Assembly: GCA_015039365.1 (NCBI GenBank)
Contig: WION01000194.1
Span: 1-64,000 of the forward strand
Source of the DNA: Amanita rubescens
Taxonomy: Eukaryota; Basidiomycota; Agaricomycetes; Agaricales; Amanitaceae
Direction: 5' to 3'
Length of the DNA: 64,000 bases
This document shows, piece after piece, positions 11,190 through 23,100 of this stretch. The translations under genes were made by a program, and so were the position numbers. A model generated the notes under the pieces. The model worked only from the letters and a program-made list of their open reading frames with translations, did no database searches and was not told the origin of the DNA. Numbering within the stretch: position 1 is the first letter of the stretch; each line of letters begins with the position of its first letter.

Positions 11190-12119
11190 TTTGGAGTTCT
11201 CGTCAACCGATGAATGGTTTTATCGGTCCTGCTGCGTCTTCTTTAGTCATACATCGCTAATTGCTCCGGTGAGTCCGACGACTCGGATGTGGGAAACGTG
11301 CATGACAGCACTTACCGATTCTGTGGGGGCGAATTTCCAAACGGCGAGCATAGGATATTAAAGTTCTGTTTGAGGTTAGTAGTGCACCGCTGAACCAAAC
11401 TTAAAAAGGCTAGATCGGAACCTCGCTCAGGGTCACTTACCTCCGAGTCGAGGCTCGTGTCGGAACTTCAGTGTCCCGTGCGTGGAAGTAGTATGTAGTT
11501 CCAACGCCTCAGCATAAGGGTAGAAAGCTGCACAAATCGAGAATAAGATGAACTTGGTATTGCGCTTTCAACATATCCAAGCAAGTCTTTGATGATATGA
11601 AGATGCTAGTCATTGTTACGTATGTTGGTCATTAGCATCGGATCCAGCACCGTTAGTGCATTTCTTCTGTCGCCGGACTACGAAATTAATATACACGAAT
11701 GGAGCTGAGCGGGGTTATTCAAGTTTCCGAGTCTTCTGCCAGATGAGTATGGCAAAGAATTCTCCATAGCGAGAATTAAACATCGAGAATGGTGAGGGGG
11801 AGGGGGAATGAGAGAGGTCACATTGGCTGGACGAAGGACTCATGGCTGGGCAGGAAGGAGAAACGTCGCATGGCATACAGAAGGAGCGACGGTGGGCACA
11901 ACGGTCACCGTTACATGAGGCTCGCAAAAATGGGTAACCACCGCGTCCGCCGTCTACCAGTCTCGTTTGTCCGCTTCCTTGCTTTATGTCGCGAAGTTTG
12001 AATCTAACAGCAACCACACAAGAGTATTGCTCTCAGTCGCTAGTGACTTGCATTGGACACTCGCGTGACAGTGACACCAACTTCCAGTGTCGAACTCTAG
12101 TCTCTTCAAGGCCGAGTCT
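11190..12119. other. Intergenic; no gene recognised
   Basis: The first 150 bp is the conserved type B promoter flank. The rest, including opposite-strand open frames at 11715-12017 and 11789-12001, shows no recognisable protein. Confidence 0.5.
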
Positions 12120-13624
12120 ATGTCATCAAGTCCATCAAACGCGTTGTCTGGAATTCCCCGGGAACTCAAGGATTTATTCTCATGGAACCCACCTCTGCTG
12201 GTCCCACGCCCGTTCCCTGGCAGGAAAATGTCGACCGAAACTCGTGAACCGGCGTTTTTCGATAAGCACTTTACCAAAGAGCTTAAGCTTCTCCACGTGA
12301 AGCGTCTTCCATCACTTGCTCACGATATCGCCACCATTGTCGACAAAACAATCATGGATTCCTTCAACGATGGTGTCCAATTCCCACCATCTGATACATT
12401 GCTGTCGGCGCGGCAACTTAATTCTATTGTACGCAACATTGGTCGGGATAAGACAGATGAGAAAGCCGTGGCCAGCTTTTATGACAAAACCACTGCCTTG
12501 TTCTGTGCACCCATAGCGTCGACTCTCGCTCTTCGACTTTCGGATTGGGATACTCTGCTCATGTGGACTCAGTCAGCCAATGTCTATGGCTATGCCATCG
12601 CTGGCGGATTCCTGCAAGTCGCCGGCCCAACAGATTTAGCCGACAAGGAGGCGCAGCTTAAGGAGGTCATGGATGAAGAAACGCTCAGGCTTTTCCGATC
12701 GCTTTCAACGCGTCTTGCGTCCCTGGTGACAAATGAATTCAAGAATATGGCTGCTGGTGGTCCCGAAGTAATGCTTGCGATCCCTAACCTCTCAAATTCT
12801 CCGAGCTTTGATTGGGCTACTTGCGATGCTCCGGAGTGTGCTTCGGCGACAAACCACGAGAGGGGGCGCAAAAATGTAGCCGAAGTGTCTGTAGGACCCG
12901 ACGCCAAAAACACCCCATGGGCTTTCGACTCACGTTCAAACAACTCGACGTCTCTCTCGAACCCAGAGACAGTTCGACCACAAGGCGACGACGCTGTCGA
13001 TGACCCATCCTACAAAGATAGCCACGACCTGTCCGCGCAGTTCATCGTTCAACAGGCAAGCAAACATTCCATACTTCCCGAGATCCATAGCGCTAATTTG
13101 AGATTTTACCGAGGCATGGGCACAGGCCACGCGGGTAGATGGTTCCATCATTGTTCTCCAGTCTGGCAATCATGAGTTCATTGGCATTCGTCATCGAACT
13201 ACTCAAACTCTCTATATCTCAGATCTCATTGAGCCGCACGCCTGCAAGGATCCATCATACGGAAAACTCCATGTTGGCATATATATTGCAGGAATTAAGG
13301 ATGCCCTCGATCGGGAAAGACAAAAGCACGACGCCCGGCCACCTGATGGTGGCAATGGACCGTCTGGCAGTGGCGGCGGCAAGCAGGGTGGTTCGAGTGG
13401 CGGTGGTCCAGGCAGTGGGGACAGGGGCAACCGTGGGGGTGCTCCATGGCGATCTTAGTTTGGACAACATACTTGTGTCTGATTCTGGTCTGACAATCAT
13501 AGACTTTAGTCATTCGCGGGTGTGCCCTGATCAAGACGCAAAATATAGCGAATGTTCAAAGCTTTCGTCTCTCCTCGACCGACGTGAAACTCACTATAGG
13601 CGCTTCTCGGCGAAAGGGACATAG
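12120..13624 (+). pseudogene. Truncated Agaricomycete kinase-like protein (N-lobe missing)
   Basis: From the ATG at 12120, about 350 codons encode the N-terminal module of a basidiomycete two-part protein, with phrases such as AVASFYDKTTALFCAPIAS. After about 13135 the frame shifts by one base and continues as VDGSIIVLQSGNHEFIGIR and YISDLIEPHACKDPSYGKL, then a Gly-rich linker. In a third frame, kinase catalytic-loop and DFG-like sequence follows directly (VLHGDLSLDNILV, then IIDFSHSRVCPD), ending at the stop 13622-13624. Homologs in this family, as I recall them, have a kinase N-lobe between linker and HGDL loop; here it is absent. The two frame changes and the missing ATP-binding lobe indicate a decayed gene. 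If functional, it would need unrecognised introns. Confidence 0.6.
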
Positions 13625-13639
13625 ACTCGAAACTTCTTC

Positions 13640-14640
13640 AAAGATGGCATTATTCAGGCCTCAACTACACAGGCGCCGGCAATGAACTTACACTATACTA
13701 GTCACTACGTAATGCGAGGGATGCATATTTTGAGATCAACCCTAAGAGTAACTCTTGCCGGAACAAATCCTTGTAAATACCCGCGAGACCCGAACGTCCT
13801 GGCGATACTTACGCCATGCATTAGCCACCCATGAGGATTCGGTTCACGCATTATCATGCATTACCACGCATGATCACGATTCACGGCATTTTGTCCATTT
13901 TCGCAGAGCAAAATCGGCGAACAACATATATTTAATATCATGACACGACGATATTGTATGTATAAATATCTTGAAAAAAGAAGGTTGCTACATGACCTGC
14001 ATGAGGCTGTTGAACAAATGCCGTGCCCACGAAGAGTACACATGGACTATGCGCAGCTCATCATGTTCCTATCCGGAGAAAAAAAAAGAACAAGCAAGGT
14101 TAAAAGTATGGACGATCCGAGTCACGCTGTATGGATTTTTCATGTAGGTGCCGAGCCTGGGCGCTCCGGCAGCCCCTCGAACCTTCCACACGTTGCCGCG
14201 ATAGAGCACATTTGCTGTAGAACTAGATAATGAACTGGGATCGATATGGCAACAACAGGGGTATGAAAAAAAATCCGTTTCGGGTCTTTTTCTTTCTTTT
14301 CGGTGTACGATAGTTCAGCGCGTTGAACGGACGCATAATTAGTCCCCATTTCAAAGAAATAAGTAACGTTGACACGTGGTACAATGCTCGTGTTATACTG
14401 CGGTGCCTATTGAGTCTGCCGAATAGAGAAAAATGGTCCAATTGGTAGGTGAGTCACTAAAAATACCTGTGGATTGGTTGGACTGAATTACCGAGAGAGG
14501 GAAAAGATTATAAACCAATCACACAAACGTAACTATGGACCCACAAACCTACACACCTTCTAAATTAGGCAAGAAATGAGGGGCAGACTTGCTAAAGATG
14601 GAAATAAAATTAATGACACCAATCAATCGACAGGGTGGCC
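13640..14640. other. Intergenic with a dispersed-repeat copy
   Basis: No gene recognised. It holds a repeat copy at 13840-13925 (listed separately) and AT-rich DNA leading to the Clp1-like promoter. Confidence 0.5.
13840..13925. repeat. Dispersed repeat, copy a
   Basis: Contains gcatgatcacg and, further on, ccattttcgcagagcaaa. Nearly the same string (ccattttcgcggagcaaa) preceded by atcatgcatgatcatggc occurs at 37120-37160. A third related segment lies at 25452-25620. Probably a short non-autonomous mobile element. Confidence 0.5.
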
Positions 14641-14680
14641 GAAGCAGTGACGGCAGGGTCCGGGGGGAATGCTAGGGGGG

Positions 14681-14688
14681 TATATAAT
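14681..14688 (+). promoter_or_regulatory. TATA box of the Clp1-like gene
   Basis: TATATAAT lies about 45 bp upstream of the ATG at 14732. It argues that an earlier in-frame ATG at 14669, which lies upstream of the box, is not the start. Confidence 0.55.
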
Positions 14689-14731
14689 ACTCTGCGCCCG
14701 CTCGTCATGCCCGCCAAACATCTTCCGCACC

Positions 14732-15699
14732 ATGGTCGCTCGATTTGTAAACAACTCCCGCCCCTCTTCTCACTCTCGCCGCTCTTCCTCCTCTTCATGC
14801 GCTCCGGTTAAGCGTATCCTCGGAAAACAAAACAGAATGGCTGTACTACACCAACTCAGGACCCCTCTTTCCAACAAGGCTGCTATCGTCAATCGGAGTT
14901 TCGCTACACCACCCGCCGATATGCGAACTCCGCCTACGGCCACCACAACGACGACCCCCTTGACAAACACCCGCGTTCGTCTGCCTCGAACTCTACCCCG
15001 CCCTGCCCTTCGAGAAATTGACATGTCCATTGTCGAGGAAGCTTTTCCTCACTTTGCTGGCGTGCCAGCGCAATACATTCGTGATAAGTTGGCAGTCGTG
15101 GCCCCGCAGTAAGTGACCATATCTCCAAACTCCGCGTCTATCGAAGACTGATCGACCTTCCTAGTATGCTCGCAGCGCTCCGGTCCGTGCAAGTTTGCCT
15201 TCCTGGCCCCGGCCTCCCTTCCGAGCTCGACGTCGAGCTCAACCCTGCTTCGGGGGAAGCACAAGCTAATCCGCCTACCCACATGATCGCCGTTTACTCG
15301 TCCTCCGCCGCAGCAGGGAAAACAAAAGTAACACTCTTTCCAGCTCACCAACTGGTTTTCAGCATCCACTGCGCAAACCTACCTGCCCTACCCTCACCTT
15401 CAAAACTTCCCATATCAGAAAGGTCGCGCCGGATACCGGTTGTCCCGTTCCGCCTTCCGGTACCGGCAGCGTTCCCTTTACTCTATTCGTATCTCTACAC
15501 AAAACGCGCCGACGTGCTACTTGCTTCGTTAACCCCGGAACACGAGCAAGATATGGCGTCTCTAACGCGTCTGGCTGCCCTCATTCAGGGCCTATGGCAA
15601 AATACGTGTGTTCTGGGCGTCGTTGACCCGGTGTTGTATAACACATTGGATGATGCATGGTGTCGCATTATGTCCTTACTGGAGAAAGCACAGTCATAA
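14732..15699 (+). CDS. clp1: Clp1-like protein (clamp-cell/sexual development)
   Basis: Two exons. Exon 1 starts at the CACCATGG context (14732) and has a Ser/Thr/Arg-rich disordered N-terminus. It ends with the conserved block DMSIVEEAFPHFAGVPAQYI. The intron (about 15110-15164, GTAAGTG...CTAG) joins to MLAALRSVQVCLPGPGLP. Exon 2 carries KVTLFPAHQLVFSIHCANLP, then PVVPFRLPVPAAFPLLYSYL and YTKRADVLLASL, ending at 15699. These blocks match the basidiomycete Clp1 family, whose founder (Coprinopsis clampless1) is required for clamp connections and dikaryon maintenance. There is no signal peptide or transmembrane segment; a nuclear or cytosolic regulator is expected. Family assignment is from memory of conserved blocks. 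No mating-type genes are in the window. Confidence 0.72.
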
Positions 15700-15875
15700 T
15701 ATTTTTCATTCCATCCTACTCGCATTGATAGATGTAAGCATATAGACAATAGTGTACCTATAACCATAGGATCATAAACATTTAAGTATTATTATAATAT
15801 TTATTTTGTGCATAGGAAAAACCTGTTTGAAACTGTTTGCCACGGAGTAGAAAAATCGTGACTGTTAGCTCTTCC

Positions 15876-17338
15876 ATGCTCGCGCGTGCTCGGCACCATG
15901 TCCTGCGAAGGCCTCTGGTGTCGTCCTTGCATTCGGAAACGATAAACCGGCCGCCACCCAAATTAAGCGGTAAGTACATATTGCCTTAACGTGACCTTCT
16001 ACCAACCGATGCAGAACGCAAGGTTAAACTCCCAAAAAAACCTCCGGTCCCGACTGGTCCCAATGTCTACGTTACGAACAAGGAATATCTTAAATACATA
16101 AGACCTCTATTCTGGTACCGTTGGACCATCAAATTCTTTGCTCGCGATTTATTCCTAAAGGACGGAGAACTCTATGCTGGCGCGTTTCAACTGCCCTTAC
16201 CTCAAACGTGACATGCACTTCTTTGGGGTTGAAAACGCGAAACTGTTCCTGGGAAGGTTAACCTAGAATTTGCAGAGTGGCAGGGGTGAGTAGGACTGGT
16301 CGTCGTGTTGTGTGTGTGTGATGCGGATTGTTGACGATTTGGGCGGTTTTTCAGAAAGAGCCTTTTTTGTCCATCCGCAAGGTGACTTATGGGCCTGAAC
16401 ACGATGCGTATCGGATCACGGTCCTTTCGTGCACGCCAAAATGTCATGATGCGCCTAGCCTTTTGGATGCGGATGCAACGCGCGTTGGACCTGGAATATC
16501 CATCTATGATGCGCGATTTGCTGTTGTGTTGGAAAAGGCATTTTTTAGGTTCCTTTGGACAAAACGCGCGTTTGACTCGCCGTGGAGGCACTTGGTAATC
16601 CCGAAAAACGTGGCCAACATAAAGGCGAAGCAGAGGGAGGAGGACCTTGCGCTGTCCAGGAAGGAGCTCATTCGACATTCGTTCGTTCAGACGCCTACAC
16701 TGGAGGATGTGATTCCACAGCCTGTGCCTGAGCCACTTCCGTGTGTTTCCAACGAGCCATGCACAGACGTTGACTTTGCAGAGACGATTGAGCCGTTATT
16801 CTCGCGTGGGTGGTACGTTGTATACAACAACGTAACCGTTAACGTCAATGGAGAGTTCCAAATGCAGAAACAGCCCGTTCTCAACGGGTTTTTCAGGTTC
16901 ACCTCATTTCCTGCGGCCATGCAGTTCTCCCGCGACGTATTAGAATTGGCAGACGCTGAAAAGGTGAGTGTTTTAGTCGTTGGGAGTGGCAGTATGATGA
17001 CATGGCCCTAGATTGCCGTGTCGCTCTGGTCGGACGCGCAGACGGTCACTGTGCAAGGTGTGTCTGAAGTGAACGGGAATATGGTGATGACGCGGGATGC
17101 ACGGTTTGCGACGCTGGTTGAGCAGCTGTTTGTGGACCAGTATTCTCGGCACGCGCGTCGGAGTCAGGTACGGGCGATGAAGTTTCTTGCGCAACCGCGG
17201 ACTGTAGAGGAACTCCTTACACACCCCGGAGCGCGATCACACAGGACATACATGTGGGACAAATGGGAGAAGATTTTACATAAACGGCAGCTGGTTGAAA
17301 ACCGGGAGCGGGCAAGTGTGACAGTCACGGCTGAGTAG
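15876..17338 (+). CDS. Putative mitochondrial protein with two pterin-dehydratase-like domains
   Basis: The ATG at 15876 starts an Arg-rich, possibly mitochondrial leader (MLARARHHVLRRPLVSSLHS). After an intron ending ATGCAG, the text reads TNKEYLKYIRPLFWYRWTI, which aligns with the first half of a pterin-4a-carbinolamine dehydratase (PCD) fold. A stop appears at 16209-16211 and the link to the next exon is unresolved. From about 16347 comes a second half (FLSIRKVTYG..., GISIYDARFAVVLEKAF). Then a second domain: ETIEPLFSRGWYVVYNNV, FFRFTSFPAAMQFSRDVLE, intron (about 16963-17011), AVSLWSDAQTVTVQ, DARFATLVEQLF. The catalytic HHP of PCD, expected after ADAEK, is missing. The gene ends at 17338. 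Either the stop region hides an intron or the locus is partly broken. A catalytically dead PCD-fold role is inference. Confidence 0.5.
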
Positions 17339-17429
17339 AGGATGAATTGTTTTCCAGAATTTTGACTACGTAAATAAAACTCTCATCTGTTTCCTGCCCG
17401 CGAGTCGTCCTTCTTTTCTGTCGCTCGTT

Positions 17430-18616
17430 ATGTTCCATCTTTCTTATGATTTCCGCTGGGCTTTTCTTTTCCTCATCCTAGTCGCGGTTATTACAACACG
17501 CTACTTCTCACATCCTGCTGCGCTCGACTTTATCGTACACGGCCCCTCACAGTGGTCAAATACTGCCGGTTACCATCAGCCCCATGTCCTCCGCAGGGAT
17601 GTTCGTTGGACCACCGCTGCTACATCTATTGTTTCAACCGTTACCAGAACCGCGTCAAGCACGGGTGGTCTCGCGACAGGTTCCGGGACAACCACCCTGC
17701 CTCCAACGGCAACGTCCGCTCTCCCTGTATCTGCCCAGGCAGTTCCGACCGTCCCGCCTTCTCCCCCGGTTATACCCTCTCCATTCCCTCAGCCCTTCTC
17801 CGCCGGCATCCCGACCGATGGCATGACCGTCTCATGCGTCAACTTTTTCAGCAATATGACCAACTCTCTGTCGTTCTGGGCATGTCGACCCTTTTCTCTA
17901 CTCATGCAAAGCTCGGACGATTTCGTGAACGTTAGTTGTTATCTTATTTTCTCTCGCGGTAGCTGAGCTGATAGTTCTGATCTAGGCACAGACTAACTTG
18001 ACCCTGCTAAATGAATTGGTGTGGGGAACTTGTAATCCGACGCCTGGAGAAGGACAGTGTGTAGAGAATTTAGGATGGTTCGCGGACCAGTTGCAGCTAT
18101 CGTGTCCAAGGGAGTTGCAGTCAGATACGCCGATCGCGGCAGATACGCTGACCGGTGCGTTGGGGCGCTCGTCTGCTTGGGAGACACATAAGCTGATTTT
18201 CTTTTTTTCCAGCTCTGCAGGCCTACGGTCTCGTGTATAACACCGCATGCATCGTCGACCCTTCGACCAACGCATACTGCTATATCGAAGCGGCCCATAA
18301 TTCAAATCCGGCCGATTTGTATCTCTACCAGCTGCCTATCGACATCGCATTTCCCAATAGCGCCACTCCGACGTGCTCGTCATGTTCGAGGGATATTTTG
18401 AACATGTATCTGACTGCGCTCAATAATTCAACACAGGCGGCTGGTTTGCACGCTTTGGCTTCGACATATAATTCCGGTGCAAGAGCGGCTGACACGCAGT
18501 GCGGATCGACGTTTGCGACGGTGAGCAGTAGTGATGCTGTGCCATCGTGGTCCCTCTCCTGGATACACGCGTTGCCGCTCATCTCTCTCGTGCCGATACG
18601 ACTGCTGCTGCTATGA
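17430..18616 (+). CDS. Secreted GPI-anchored Cys-rich protein (DUF7729-like)
   Basis: Three exons with in-phase introns (about 17937-17985 and 18152-18212). Exon 1 starts with a hydrophobic signal or anchor segment (WAFLFLILVAVITTRYF), then a Ser/Thr/Pro-rich stretch, then MTVSCVNFFSNMTNSLSFW with ACRPFSLLMQSS. Exon 2 has NLTLLNELVWGTCNPTPGEG. Exon 3 has CIVDPSTNAYCYIEA and PTCSSCSRDILNMYLTAL. The C-terminus is Ser-rich followed by a hydrophobic tail (IHALPLISLVPIRLLLL), as in GPI-anchored proteins. The Cys pattern and order fit an uncharacterised fungal extracellular family (DUF7729, from memory). Cell-wall or plasma-membrane location is inferred; molecular function unknown. Confidence 0.65.
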
Positions 18617-18619
18617 CCA

Positions 18620-20150
18620 ACAACAACTATGCTTGTTCAATGCTGATCTATTACGCCATCTACTAGCCTTGTTACTTTCACGCTTAAATTTATGGGATGG
18701 TTGGTTTATTCTCGCCTTTTTATGCGCGCATCACTTCAATTCAAATCATTGACATTTTTCTCACACTGCTGGACATGAGCGCAAAAAAGGGTATTTGTGG
18801 GTTTATATGGGGCTACACTTGGGTGATTTGTTTCTTTTTTGTTGTATGTACGATGATTTTTCTTTCTTCTCGGTGCCCTCCCTATATTTTATTTAGCTAA
18901 AAGAATCGTAGACACGTACCTAATGGATTACAGCCTCCGTGGGCGAATTTGATCTGTGGCGTTTGTTTCTGATCAAGGAACGACCCCCGTCGGTCGGCAA
19001 AGCAACAGAGCCGCAGCGGAACCGCGTGGTTGCGTTGTACTCCGACGTCACTCTAGCTCAACCTCAGTTGATTTATCTGGGTACGGGCACCAAGCTGTAC
19101 CAAGTCATTTGCAGATGACTGTACAAACCTCGCTTCAATTATGGTGATGATTAACTGTCCACGTCGAAGTTCCCAGAAATAAATTCCATGGTATGTCAGT
19201 GCTTTGTCTGTTCCGAATAAGACCTCCCAATCAATAGGCACGTAAGGGACGGTGCCACGATGCTATTTCATGGTACTATTCCTTTGGAGTACTACGTGCG
19301 GTGGACCTGTGTGACTCGCCTATTGAGCAGTTAGGTACATCCTGTCGCGCCAACTGGCAACGGATCGGGAACTTGTAAGCAATGGATACCACGCTGCGGC
19401 TGTTTTGACGTTCGTGAGCTTACAGACTCTTCGCTTCTCAATTACTTACCTTTCAACTATCGTTCTGACAAACCGACAAGATATGATACTTTGAGTACAC
19501 ATAAATAGCAGCACGTTTGGTAACGACTTGGTTACCGGTTCAAGATTCAATCCTATGCGGAATTATGGTGCTCTTAGTGGAACTGATGCCAAACGACGCT
19601 AGGACCTTCAAGGATTCAATCACAACTGAGTACACACGTCGTTGATAACGGAGATTGGACCGGTCGCAAGACAACGGTTGATTGAATCACTTCATTCCAC
19701 CCATTCCTGATGCGATTGATATTGACTGTTGTTGTTGTTAGATTAGATATCGAAATGCTAGACCCAAGCCGGAGTTGATGCCTTTTTTGCGCCCGTTCCG
19801 GTTACTTACCTGTGATAATCGGAGTCATTGGGATATTAATATCTTTGATGAAGAACGCCATGCGGTCTAGGTCCCACGTGGGTCAATGATAAAGCAAATA
19901 CATGCGGATGCGGTATGGCACTCGTAGTAGGAATTCCCACATGTAGACGCCTAGCTGCGGGCATTCCACCCCCTTGAGTTTAACCCACCACCTACTAACT
20001 TCACACTCTGTCCGCCAAGTCCCACACGTCGTCCTTCGCCTCGCGCATCCAAGTTTATCTCGCCAGCCGTCCCATCTCATATTATCTTACCCTTATATCC
20101 CGAGCTCTACCACTATTCCGCTCAAGTCAGATCTGTGTAGGCGATTCAAG
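18620..20150. other. Intergenic; no gene recognised
   Basis: About 1.5 kb with only short open frames and no recognisable protein. The last 200 bp, with CCTTATATCCC near 20090, is the likely promoter of the G-domain gene. Confidence 0.55.
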
Positions 20151-20156
20151 TTAGCG

Positions 20157-23100
20157 ATGGTGCGGACCACCGGTGCATCTGCTTCGAGTGAGTCAAATAC
20201 ACATCCATCCTCTGCCAGAATTTGATCTGCACATAATAGAAGTAGATGCAGAGCACATTGCAATGCTCAGAGAGCGACGGAAATGCAGCCATTTTCGTAT
20301 TCTCATTATTGGAGAAGCCGGTTCAGGCAAGACAACACTTCTTGAGAAGGCCTGTGGCGTAGCAGAAGGCATAAAGCCCATCATATATGATCAGTGTGGT
20401 AAGTGAGTCAGAGTTATGTACAATTGCATGCTCAACGATTTTAGGTAAAAAACTGGGACCTTCTGAAATCCCTCAAACTGAGGTGAGCCATGGCCCACTA
20501 TTAGTGATATATATAGTTTGACTTCTATTGATACACAACAAAATTGTAGAGTGGTAAACATGGTTTTGAGTATCAGATCACATATCCTGGAAGCAACTTC
20601 ATTTTCCATGTCTCTTGGGGTTTTGAAGCTGGTAAAAGTGATGAGATGGAGGATGTCTGGAAATTCATTGAGAAGCAAGCTGCAACTGGGTTGAAAAATC
20701 AACTACATGCAATTTGGTATCTTTTGATCAATTTGTTGCATGGATGGATGGTGATGATTCTCATAGGTACTGCATACCCATGGACAGTCCCCGGCCTCTT
20801 TCATCTTCAGAACTTCAGTTCTTTAGTAAAGGGACAGGGAAAGGTAAATGTCCCTATTCATCTACTTATAAAACACTGATTCATAAAATTATCAAATGTC
20901 AACTTTTAATACTTTCACAGTTCCATTGGTGGCCATATTCACCAAATTTGATGCTCAAGTAATTCAGGAATATGTGAAATTAACTGATATAGAAAATGAT
21001 AAAGATAGGTGGACCAAAGCCAAGGTCAATGCTGAAAACATTTTTCAGGAAGTCTATGTGCCTAAAGTCAGGAGTACTCTGCATCCTCCAAAAGAATGGC
21101 TACATTTGGAAGGTAGAGATGATGAATATCACCAGTTAAAAAATACATCTCATTTGGCAGATTTGGATGTATATGAGAACAATGGTCTTGATTTGACTGA
21201 GAAGACTGCTGCTACAATTGATGATGTTCAATTGCATCAACTGTTTGTTTCAACACAAATGAACAATCTTCATCTTTGTGTTCGATCTGCACTTGAGTAA
21301 GAGTAATGCTACAAATACTAATTTCAAGCTTTAACAGTCTCCAGGCATGTCCTACTAATTCAAAGTGAACCCTCAATGGACAGAGTCATGTCCACAGTCT
21401 TCAGCATGTTTCCACATTACTGGGTACATTTCCAGATCCCTCAATGTTGACACAGACAAATCTGATACATGTGAAAGGTTGACAGAAGAGTAGGTTATTT
21501 CATGCAATGAAAAATGTACTTTAAAAATGTGCAGCATGGTGTGAGTGTTTGTGTTATTCTATGATGAAATGCCTAATTAAATAACATGGATCGTGAGTAG
21601 AATGTATGTAGATCACCATTATTTTTGCATAAAGGACTTAAGATCCAACATCTTAAACAGCATGATGAAACAATTGTGAGTAGCTCATATCCTTTCTGTG
21701 CCAGCTCTGATGCCATTGATGACAGGAAGTAAGAGGCTTGAATATTCAAGGGTTTCAGTGAACTCTAACCTCATTACAAAATAGGAGGTGGGGACACTCC
21801 ACTGTTACTGCCAATCTCAGAACATTTCATACCATGACAAGCAGAGAGTGAGTAAAACTGATTCTTTATTATCAGGCAAATACTAATTCTTGGGTTATTA
21901 ACAGGATGTGAGCAACACTAGACCTTTACCACATCATATTTACTAAATTGCTAACAGAGAGTGGGTGATTGTCTACTTTTCTGCCTGGAAGATAGCATCA
22001 CTGGCATTCTTGTATGATTAGCAATTTGTGGGTGATCACTGGAGTTTCTGTCAGCTTCCATCTTACCTTGCCATGGTGGGCAGCATGTTAGTGCACCATG
22101 TTTCTTCAGATGATAGGCTTATCTCATTTCATCTTATGACCAGCAGAGAGTGAGTGAAAACTGCACTTACAAAGAGCCCTTTCATGCCAAAACAAACAGA
22201 AGGTAAATCTTTTTTCTTTCTCATCAATATCCTTGCCAATTTCACCCTATGGATATCAGTTTGTGAGTGACATTACCCTGCATTCCTTCAAGTATTTACA
22301 TCATGGCCCACAACTGGCAGTTTGTATGTGACACAACTTTCTCATCCCATTATATTTTATTGCATGGTCAGCAGAAAGCAAGTGATGTCACATTATACAG
22401 TCTTGTCTCATGTTGTCTTATGATTCACTTTAGAGAGTAAGTGGCCCTTCTGGCCCTCTTCATATTTTATGCCATGACATGCAGGAAGTGAGCATACTTT
22501 TTATGCAATGAAGTCTGAACTCATACCATCATCAATAGAGGGTGAGTGTACTGAAATTGTTCCTGATTGACAGTCCTGCTACACCTCATCACCCAGAAAG
22601 TGAGTAGTGGTGTAGTTTTTATTTTCTAAGGCAGTCACACCATGCCTTTCACCTCATGGCTAACAGAGAGCAAGTAGCAATATACTTTAGTTGATACAGT
22701 TCATCATTCTTATCTCACAAACCACAGGAAGTGAGAGATCTACTTTTTTTATCTGCAAGGTATTCCTGAGCTCAAGCCACAACTAACAGCTTGTGAGTGA
22801 TTTACAGCCAGACAGTATCATAACATCACATCCTATATAACAGGAGGTATGAGTTGTTGCACTACTTTCAGTAGGCTACATATCTCATCCAGCAACTACA
22901 GAGAGTAAGTGACATTGCAATTCTGCCAGACAGCATGTAATTTCATCTTATGGTAATCAGAGAGTGAGTGGCATTACACACTCCTGCCTGCCAGGTATCT
23001 GATCTTATCCTACAATCAACAGAAAGTGAGTGATGCTACACTTTTTCAAACTTAGCATCCTGAAATGAATTCAATAGCAAGTGAGTTCAAGGTTTATTTA

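Noticed and set aside
14669..14731. Upstream in-frame ATG for the Clp1-like gene
   Set aside because: It precedes the TATA box; the ATG at 14732 has a better context and position.
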